NCBI GenBank assembly: GCA_033220425.1
Contig: CM065653.1
Location: 3,720,001 to 3,784,000 of the forward strand
DNA from: Lepraria neglecta
Taxonomy: Eukaryota; Ascomycota; Lecanoromycetes; Lecanorales; Stereocaulaceae
DNA length: 64,000 nt
Direction: 5' to 3'
Below the pieces are notes generated by a model. It was not told the origin of the DNA. It did not search any database and saw only the letters and a list, made by a program, of their open reading frames with translations. The translations under genes and the position numbers were made by a program. The first letter of the stretch is position 1, and each line of letters opens with the position of its first letter. Below are positions 56,300 to 64,000 of the stretch, piece by piece.

Positions 56300-56301
56300 T
56301 A

Positions 56302-56635
56302 ATGCAAGGGTACCGTTTTATTCCGCGTTTGATGGGTGGGGGTAAACTAAACCCGTGCTTGGAAAGAGAAGCCTCCTTCCGCATATGCTCTGCCAGTCGA
56401 AGGTGGGCGAACCTCGCCCCCAAGAATGGCTTTCTCGGAAAGGCACAAGCTGACACGCGTTATGCAACCAGTATGCAATCCCCGAGACTAACAGCCCAAA
56501 GTCGGGGCCTTGTTTTCCATGTTACAACTATGGCGCCTTCCCTTTGGCATTTTATATTTCTTTTGCGTCCGTATCAATGCAAACATATCTTTCAAACATC
56601 TCCACGGCATTACGAAGTGTCAGATCCCGTCGAGA
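56302..56635. other. 5' flank of the Pth11-like gene
   Basis: No gene seen. The foldback element ends at the left border, so it lies within 340 bp of the start codon and may affect the promoter. Confidence 0.5.
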
Positions 56636-57913
56636 ATGTCAACCGAGGCTTATCATGAAAGTAGAACGTCTAGAGTCTACGGCGGTACGATATCTTTGGT
56701 GGTCGCAGCAACCATTGCTGTAGCTTTACGTCTAGTCGCTAGGAGGATATCTGGATCCAAACTCTGGTGGGATGACTGGATTCTCGTGATTGCTCTGGTC
56801 AGAAGGACTTTGAGAAACTAGGCGGGGTAGCACTAATGTCATCTCAGATTTTTGATTATGGTCTGAGCGTCTGCTATTGGCTGCAGGTAAGGTACGGCGG
56901 ACTCGGGCTTCATACCACGGTCTACGGCGGACCCATCACCGAGGACCAAACAGTTGTGTTTTTCAAGGTATGTTCAATATCTCCAACGACTATTTCCAAT
57001 AATTGAACATGTCCAGATCTTCCTCCCTCTTCAAATGTTCTACTTCTCCTCCGCCATGGCGATCAAAACATCGTTGATCCTTTTGTACTACCGCATCTTC
57101 TGGGTAGTCCGTTGGTTCAAGTGGGAATGTATAGTGGCTTGGATCATTGTCGTACTCTACTTCATTATAGACCTGCTCGTCGGAGCACTTGAATGCAGCC
57201 CTGTTCCATTTTTTTGGGATAAGACTATCAAAGGCGGCACATGCATTAATCAAGATCAATTCTACCGCTGGAATGGAGTGGCGAATCTACTTATTGATTT
57301 CATGGTCCTGACTCTTACTTTGCCTCTAATTTGGCGCTTGAAACTCAAATCTCGACAGAAGCTTTCTGTAAGCGGGGTTTTTCTGTTGGGAACCTTGTAA
57401 GTCATAAAGTTCTCTCCTATGCTCCAATTCCACTTCGCTAAACTCTCGCTAATCTAATGCAGTGCCTGCTCGGCGTCCATCTTTCGGGTTTCAACCTTCA
57501 ACCAAGTCAACTTTGATGACGTGACATGGACTATGGTCGGCGTTTCCATATGGAGTACCATCGAACAGTCACTTGGGATCATCTGCGCCTGTCTTATAAC
57601 CTATCAGCCACTGCTCAGCCGCGTGCTTTCCCCATTCAGGCGCGGTAGTACCACTTGTGACAGTCAGCCTGCCACGTCGAAAGCCACTGAGATGTCACGA
57701 TTGGGGACGAGGCATACCATGAAGCCACCAAGTGATTCGAGCACTGCTAGGTTTGCACGCTTGGACGAGGAGAGTGGTATTAAAGGCTCTGTCACAACTC
57801 ACGTCATGGCGGCATGGAGAGAAGAATCCACAGTCCTACCAGAGGCGATAATGAAGAACCAGACCATCGAGCAATTTCATCACCCCGTTGGCCAATCTTT
57901 TACGGAGGTGTGA
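56636..57913 (+). CDS. Pth11-like integral membrane protein (fungal rhodopsin-like fold)
   Basis: Predicted 370 aa, four exons: 56,636-56,797, 56,848-56,967, 57,017-57,396 and 57,463-57,913. The introns are 50, 49 and 66 nt; the joins keep the frame, with only the third splitting a codon. The first donor is GTCAGA, weaker than the others. The fold is that of the fungal rhodopsin-like/Pth11 group: helix 1 'TISLVVAATIAVALRLVARR', 'LWWDDWILVIAL', 'MFYFSSAMAIKTSLILLYYR', 'IVAWIIVVLYFIIDLLVGAL', 'ECSPVPFFWD', 'NGVANLLIDFMVLTLTLPLI' and 'TMVGVSIWSTIEQSLGIICA'. The cytosolic tail is hydrophilic and S/T-rich. Family members sit in the plasma membrane and some act as G-protein-coupled receptors in surface sensing; the ligand here is unknown. 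Alternative starts upstream in frame lack support. Confidence 0.9.
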
Positions 57914-58444
57914 AAAGGACATGGTATACCGTTTGCTCGAGGTTAATGTGGAGTGTAAAATCAACTCTATTTGTGCAGGTGGTTATTCTAGAAACTTGAT
58001 GTAATATATCTCAATCGGTCCAGCACTCAGTATGAGAATGTAGATGCTGTTAATTGGCCGTGATAGAAAGCAGCGAATTTGGCGCCCATTTCTAAAACGC
58101 GGCTTCAAAGATCGGAGCTGGGTTGAACTGAGAGTAGAAGGCTTAAAGTCAGAGCGACGTCACCTGATGCCAACCATCCCTTTCCAAAGCAGCACCGAGG
58201 GCAAGTTGAGACCTTCAACCCCGTATGACAATATTGGCGAAATCTGAGCAATCATAAGTTCACAATATATTGCGTCCCAGCATATATGAATTTTGAGATC
58301 TAATGAAGGTAATGAGTTCGTCAATCGTAACTTGAGTAAAGAAACTGTCCAAAGGAAGATAGGTAGCGTGTAAGGAATACCCCCCAAGACTGATGTGCCT
58401 TTTCATCCATGAAACTCTAAAGCCAACAAGCAAATCTTAGTCTC
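57914..58444. other. intergenic between Pth11-like gene and ZF10 3' end
   Basis: Convergent 3' flanks. No gene recognised. Confidence 0.5.
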
Positions 58445-60044
58445 TTAGTCCCATTCCACCATATCTGAGTATCCCAACCCATCAGCCTGCGCGAAGAATA
58501 CCGGGTCTATTGCCGAGTCCGGGACTGCCTTTTTGTTGTCTTTAGATGAACCTGAAGAGCTGTAGGAAGATCCCTGATCTCTAGCAAACGTGCCACTTTG
58601 GGAGCCAGATATAGAGTGGAACAATGTTTGAGTACTTTCGTTGCTAAGCGTCAATAGTGATGGCGCGAATGTTTGCCATGGTCGATGCTCAGCCGCAGCA
58701 TTTCTCTCGTGCATGTCATGCTTAGATAAGGAATGGTTGTTAGCAGACACTGCCCCCAGAACAGGAAGGTCAGGTCGATGTAAGTAGTTGACGGGAAGGG
58801 CGTGAAGTCTCTTGCTGGCAAGATAGGCGGCTTCCGCAAGAGAACCGGCACTGCTCACATGCGTGGTACCAAGCTCAAGTTTGTGCTGCAGGTCCTGAAT
58901 GTCAGATTTCCCCCAAATCAAGTCCGAACCATCGTAGCCATAGTCTGACGCTAGTATGTTTGTCCAGGCCTTATCAACCCCTGGCTGAAACAGCCGACCC
59001 TTGATCACTTTGGTTGCGTCCCATGCCAATAATGTCTGATGCCGCTCGAAATGCCCTGTGCCAATATGCTTTAGGCGATCTGGAAAAGCAGTGAACAAGA
59101 AGCCACAAAAACCACAGGACCAGAATTGCTTTCCGCTCGTGCATAGCCAGTAATGCGTGACCTTGCAATGAATCACGAACTTCGTGCAATCTGCTGAAAT
59201 GGTTGACAATGTTATCCCTTCTCTTGCTTGGAAAGCCACAAATCTGAGTATTGTGTTGCTGGATACGCTCTCCACGAGGATTTGGGGCCCCACCCAGTAT
59301 TGACTCTATATCTTCTCCCGACACTTCTTGCGACTTGCCAAGCCAGCAATGATATGTAGCCTCATGTTCTCTTTCGTGCTTCTTACAGTCATCGGAGTTC
59401 CGATAGGAATTGTCTCCGCAGACTGTGCACCCATAAGGACGAGATGTCTTTGCTGTTTTTCCAGAAGTGTGTTGGACGTTGGTAGTGTGGCTCGAAAGGC
59501 TGCGGATATTGGCCTCATGGTTTGACGAGGTTCGAGTCGCATCACATGGTTTGCGGTCAAAGACGGAGCGACGGCTATGAATTCATGGTTCGGCGCGCCT
59601 GGAGAAGGTGCGGTAAAGTGGTTTCTCGCATTAGACGTGACAGCGCCGATCAAGTCTTGGTTCCTAAGACCTCTGGACGCGTTCAGACGGTCTGCGTACA
59701 TAGGTAGTCAGTATTTCAACGACGATACGACCGTAAATCAGGGTACGTACGAGGTACATGAGCGCTATTCAGCCAAGTACGAAGCTTGTCCTCACCGCAG
59801 TCGCTCAAGACGGAAATTGCTTCGAGCTGATCGCACGATAGACGGCCACGCCCACATCTGGAGTGGCCATCAAGGGACCGAGCAAATCTGAGGTATGCGA
59901 AGACATCTCGACGTTCTCATCTTTCAATAGCGCGACAGCCTCCAATTTCTCCCGCTCGTGAGGGTTGGGACCGTCATTAGTACGAGTGAGGGAGCTAGAG
60001 GGATTGATAGGCTACCAAGGCACGGCTAAATCCGTCGCTGACAT
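58445..60044 (-). pseudogene. ZF10: broken C2H2 family member, subfamily 1
   Basis: The ATG at 60,044 opens 'MSATDLAVPW' and meets TAG at 60,012-60,014. The same frame continues to 'EKLEAVALLKDENV', where a one-base deletion near 59,915 shifts it to 'DVFAYLRFARSL' and 'AISVLSDCGEDKLRTWLNSA'. The intron fits GTACGT donor to TACGCAG acceptor (59 nt, about 59,753-59,695, phase 1). Exon 2 changes frame before finger 1 'CTVCGDNSYRNSDDCKKHER' and again near 59,160. It then resumes at 'GKQFWSCGFCGFLFTAFPDR', then 'LKHIGTGHF', 'VIKGRLFQPGV' and an S-rich tail to 58,445. Finger 1 has Cys for the usual Trp in 'DDWK'. Closest relative in the window is ZF9. No product is expected. Confidence 0.77.
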
Positions 60045-60349
60045 AATAATGGCGCTTAGTCTTAAGCGAGATAGTCTTTCGACAAGCAGCATGTGTCGAT
60101 GCCATGAAAGTGTTAAAGAGAAAAGGTGATTGCGGAACAGAGAGCAGGAGTGATCCAGCTCACCGCTGATGGCCATGGCTGGATTTTGGCCGCCTCTAGG
60201 ACGAGATTGGGAATTGCACTGGAAGCTATTGCTCCTGCACAGCGTCAATTTGACAGTTTACCACAAATATTTGCCGATAAAGCTGGACTAAGCTGTAGAT
60301 CTAGAGGTTTAAAACAACTCGTTTGCATTCCTAGAATTACTCATTGAGG
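60045..60349. other. intergenic between ZF10 and the copia element
   Basis: Short. No gene recognised. Confidence 0.5.
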
Positions 60350-60648
60350 TGTTGTGTTGCTATGAAGGCCAGGCAAAGTCCCCAAGTCCCGGTCCGGCCA
60401 GTCGAGTTAACACAGGTCCTACAATGCTATATCGTACATCTCAATATGAGTCTTCCTGTTGTATGCTATTTGCCATTTTCCTTTGCCATTTTCCTTTATC
60501 ACCATTTCTTTGTCAACATTCTAGCGTCTTCTACTGTTTGACACTCCATCATGTATATTAGGAGCCTCATTCCATAGATTCTGGCTCCTCAGGCTGTTCA
60601 CATTCATAGATCTCATTGATACATTGCAACGCTTACACCATAGCGACA
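60350..60648 (+). repeat. probable 5' LTR of the copia element
   Basis: Boundaries are approximate. A TGTTG start at 60,350 and an ACA end at 60,648 follow the TG...CA rule. 'gttatgagcccggattgcc' immediately after could be the primer-binding site region. The LTR holds the direct repeat 'ttgccattttccttt'. The 3' LTR lies outside the window. Confidence 0.45.
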
Positions 60649-60792
60649 GTTATGAGCCCGGATTGCCCTAATTGGTTAGCTTAAACGGCGCTAAACCCGA
60701 TCAAGCATATCAACCGCTGCACCCGATTCTTCAACATCTTCAACAAGCCTCAAACTCATCCAATTTCCTTCATCGCGGTAGAAGCCATCAAC

Positions 60793-63700
60793 ATGAGCTT
60801 ACAAGCTACCGTTCCTGCATCGATCACCCTCACAGGTGCATCAGTATGGCATAACTGGATCTCTATCATTAGATCCAGTGCAAAACAATCAGACATCTGG
60901 GATCTCATAGACCCATCGCTCGATCAAGAGCCCCCAATCACTGCTCCCACTCTTCCAAGACGAACAGGGCTACCACCAGGCCTTACAGAAATCGAGCGCA
61001 ACGATCAATACACTGATCAGTTACTAGAGTTCAATGTTCGACAAAAGGATCATAGGGAGAAGAAGGATGCACTAATCCGTACATTATCATACATACAAAA
61101 ATCGATCTCACCTGAGTACGTGACGTACATTCTCGACAAGGACACTCCATGGCAAGCTCTTCGATCCCTCCAACAGGCTATCGAACCTCATTCAAGTGTC
61201 CGAGCTCTTAAGATTGATCGTCAGTACAAAGCACTTTGTGCAGGACCACCAAAGGGTCAGAACATCAAGCAGTGGCTCAGCAGATGGGAAACGGTCTATG
61301 CAGAAGCCAAAGCAACGAGGCATTCGGATGTTGAAACAGGTTTAATCCTCAACTATTTTATCAACAGCCTCAAGCAGACGGATCCTACCTAGACCGCAAC
61401 ATCACTTTATGACCTGCAGCTCAGACGTTCCCGAAACGAGAAAACACCTACCTTCATAGAAGTCCTCAATCTCTTTCGACAAATCAGTGCAGATAATCTA
61501 CTATCTAGCAACTCCGCATCCTCATATGCGGCAACACTGCAAGGTCAACCTCCGGCACCCATGTCTACAAACCCTCAAAAATCAAAGGAACCGCCCCAGA
61601 AATGTGCTTGTGGGATGGCACATTGGTACAGTGATTGCTATTACCTTATCGAATCACTACGTCCCAATGGCTGGAAACCCAATGCCAAGATTGTCCAGAA
61701 AGTGGAAGAAGCCCTGAAGGATTCAAAAGTCAAAGCCAACGTCGAAAAGGCTAGGAAGTGGAGAGCTAATAAGCAGAAGCCTCCAACTGAACCTCAGGAT
61801 CCAAAAACCTTTGCAACAAAGTATCACAGCGATCCTGCAGCAGTCCTCAACATAAAGGACTATGATATTGCGAACTCCTGGATACTAGATTCCGGTTCGA
61901 ACATCCATGTCTGCAACGATCCACATCGCTTCAAAACAACTCATTCTACTACATCCGACGACTATCTTGTTTCCGGATCAACAATATATCCTATCACTGC
62001 CTATGGGACGGTCGACATCACCATCGCGTCACCAACTGGTAGGACAGAAAATATTTCACTCAAACAAGTGGCCCTGATCCCAGGATTCTTCACCAACTTA
62101 GTCTCATTCAGTAAGGCAAAGACTGCAAACATTTATTGGGATACCGCAAAGGATACTCTATACACAGTTGGTAGCAACGGAAGACAGGATCACTTCTGCC
62201 AGCTCAAACCACATAATGGGCATTGGATTGTTGAATACAATGACCCACCATCAGCGAAACAAATCTTTGCTGCTTCAAATACTGCATCTCAGCAAAAAAC
62301 TTTCGAAGCTTCGCCAAACCATCTACACCAAATAATGGGCCATGCAGGAGCTGATACTATTTCCAAGCTACCAACTGCAGCTGAAGGACTAAAGCTCACT
62401 TCGCCATGTGCTCAAGACGAGTTCAAAACCTGCGAAACCTGTCGCCTGTCGAAAGCACATCGGATTATTTCAAGAAGAAGTGATAATGAAGTCCCATCAA
62501 CACGTCCACTTCATCGAGTAGCCTATGATCTTATTCCCATGGAGCAAGGCTACAATGGGCATGCTTGGATCAGTCATTTTGTCTGCCAGAATACCTACTT
62601 CCATTGGTTATGGACACATCGCAACAAGCATGAGGCTACTAACATAGTCGCCCGCATGGTTAACATCGCAGAAAATCAGTACCAACAGCGGATAACTTTC
62701 CTTCGTACTGATGGTGAGAAGTCCTTAGGACAAGCCTTCGAAGACCTACTCACTGGGCATGGCATCCAATCAGAGCGCACTGCTCCATACACCCCTGCCC
62801 AAAACGGAAAATCCGAGCGCTCTGGGGGGGTGATTATTCAAAAAGCCAGATGTATGAGGATCAGTGCCAACTTACCACATGATCTATGGCCGGAAACAGT
62901 ATCAGCAGCGGCATACATCCTCAACCGCACACCAACATCCAGGACGGGAATAACACCGTTCGAAGCCCTTTACCACTCAAAGCCGACGCTCTCATATATG
63001 AAGATTTATGGCTGCAGAGCTTACCCTCTCATTTACAACATTCCAAAGCTCCAGAAGCTAGAGCCTCGAGCTCACATTGGGTATCTAGTAGGGTACAGCT
63101 CCAGGAATATCTATCGCATTTGGATTCCTAGTAAGAAGCAAGTGATCCGAATCCGCGATGTTACCTTCGATGAGAACACTTACTACAAGCTATCTGATAT
63201 TGACGCTGGACAACTAGTACAGGAGCAAGAACTGCTACAAGCCATACAAATCTTGTAAGAAATCCCTGAAGCTCTACTGGCCGATAATCAAGATGAGCAG
63301 GAGCTGGAGATTCCCATTCCTAGCAATATCAACACTACTCCAATCCCACCTCCCAAGACAATGACCAATGAAAATCAATCATACATATCACCGCCGCCAT
63401 CAGAACTGGTCGATCCTAATGAATCAACATCCTCATCGGCATCATCAGGAACACCACCAGTAGGTGACGGAGATGGCAACTGGGAATATCGACCAATAGG
63501 AGCTCCCGCTCCCCGCTCGAACGATATATCCGCAGATATAAATGAGGATTTCATCCTTCCTTCCAGAACCAGGAACCGTCGACAAGCTCATGCGGTAGCC
63601 ATCAACAATCTACATGATCTTTCAGGATATCACGCTGCCTTCGCCACTAACCTGGTACCCAAAGATCACCTCCATCGTGATCAACTCCCAGACGAGCCGA

Positions 63701-64000
63701 AGAATTAGAAGCAAATGCTGAAACATCCGCATATGCACCAATTTGTTCAAGCAGCAAATTGGGAGTTCGACCATCTGAAATCTAGGGGCACCTTTCAACT
63801 TGCAAACCGAGCCACTATCAAGTCAAACATTCTGCCACTAGTATGGGTTTTCAAATATAAATTTGATAACGCCGGCTTCCTCATCAAACATAAGGCCCGA
63901 CTATGCGTCCGCGGCGATCTACAGAAGACAGAGCAGGATACTGCTGCAGCTACTCTAGCTATCCGAGTATTCCGAGCTCTTATGGCTATCACCGCAACCT
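60793..64000 (+). pseudogene. copia Gag-Pol polyprotein, three in-frame stops, 3' end outside window
   Basis: One reading frame from the ATG at 60,793 to the window end, interrupted at TAG 61,390-61,392, TAA 63,256-63,258 and TAG 63,706-63,708. All three are one C-to-T change from a Gln codon. In order: Gag (UBN2-like, 'WHNWISIIRSS', 'TPWQALRSLQQAI'); a zinc knuckle 'CACGMAHWYSDC' at about 61,603-61,638; protease 'WILDSGSNIHVC' with Asp at 61,888; the H/C zinc site 'HLHQIMGHAGAD' and 'CETCRLSKAH'; and the integrase core with Asp in 'AYDLIP', Asp in 'RTDGE' and Glu in 'NGKSERSGG', then 'YILNRTPT' and 'GCRAYPLIY'. Reverse transcriptase begins at about 63,838, 'LVWVFKYKFDNAGFLIKHKA'. No frameshift is seen over 3.2 kb, so decay is by point mutation only. 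Confidence 0.92.

Larger units (their letters stand above)
60350..64000 (+). mobile_element. Ty1/copia-type LTR retrotransposon, 5' part, runs off the window
   Basis: The order gag, zinc knuckle, protease, integrase, then reverse transcriptase is diagnostic of the copia superfamily. The element begins with a probable 5' LTR and continues beyond the right edge, so its 3' LTR and target duplication cannot be checked. Coding capacity is interrupted by three stops, so this copy is not autonomous unless the stops are read through. Confidence 0.9.

Noticed and set aside
59306-59701. 131-aa minus-strand frame as a separate gene
   Set aside because: It is the ZF10 exon 2 upstream part followed by an out-of-frame reading through finger 1; better explained as part of the ZF10 pseudogene.
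1-64000. CRISPR arrays, rRNA genes, telomere repeats
   Set aside because: None seen: no regularly spaced identical repeats, no rRNA-like segments and no TTAGGG runs. The organism is clearly eukaryotic.

Overview
The window looks like an accessory, repeat-rich stretch of a filamentous ascomycete (Pezizomycotina) chromosome. The signs are short introns (48-67 nt, GTRNGN donors, CTRAC-like branch sites, YAG acceptors), a Pth11-type membrane protein with a fungal rhodopsin-like fold, a fungal GMC oxidoreductase, a Ty1/copia element, and scattered stop codons of the CAA/CAG/CGA to TAA/TAG/TGA kind that resemble repeat-induced point mutation (RIP). Gene density is low and long decayed intergenic tracts separate the genes.

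The dominant content, from 3.5 to 60.0 kb, is one expanded gene family. Ten loci (called ZF1-ZF10 here), all on the minus strand, encode or once encoded proteins built in the same way. A short first exon carries a two-copy repeat of about 25 residues with the core 'hhxWLxxhRS'. A phase-1 intron of 48-60 nt follows. A long second exon then carries two or three zinc-finger-like C/H clusters, a conserved 'WDxxxhxxLQxRLExxEE' region, a disordered P/Q/S tail and, in several copies, a basic/acidic C-terminal motif ending in 'RTRSxRR'. ZF1, ZF4, ZF5, ZF6, ZF7 and ZF8 look intact; ZF3 has one in-frame TGA that removes the C-terminus; ZF2, ZF9 and ZF10 are pseudogenes. An eleventh locus at 29.6-30.0 kb is a lone first exon. 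ZF1, ZF9 and ZF10 form one subfamily ('CxxCG..SY.N..D.K' finger 1) and ZF2-ZF8 a second ('TCDGWKRHMKEHE').

A second small family sits on the plus strand between ZF loci: a predicted secreted protein of about 160 aa with a 'CIAGRL' core and a hydrophobic segment followed by 'TWRIH'. The copy at 38.37-38.90 kb is intact, the copy at 17.06-17.55 kb has one frameshift, and the copy at 7.81-8.29 kb is decayed by three stops and a lost ATG. In each case it lies 5' of one minus-strand ZF gene and 3' of the next, which suggests a duplicated ZF/secreted-protein unit.

From 51.4 to 57.9 kb there are two ordinary, intact genes: a cytosolic GMC oxidoreductase and a Pth11-like seven-helix membrane protein. 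Between them lie a 639-bp non-autonomous hAT element with an exact 8-bp target duplication (53.28-53.92 kb) and a 1,169-bp foldback element with perfect 163-bp terminal inverted repeats flanked by TA (55.13-56.30 kb). The right end (60.35 kb to the window edge) is the 5' two-thirds of a copia retrotransposon with three in-frame stops.

The left 3.4 kb and patches at 14.8-15.5 and 32.5-33.2 kb are decayed fragments of a fungal Est1-type DNA/RNA-binding-domain protein family. Other dispersed repeats (13.4, 32.3, 47.1 kb; 43.5, 54.1 kb), a G-rich minisatellite (16.4-16.8 kb) and a perfect hairpin (6.95 kb) fill the gaps. All alignments were made by eye; no database search was possible.
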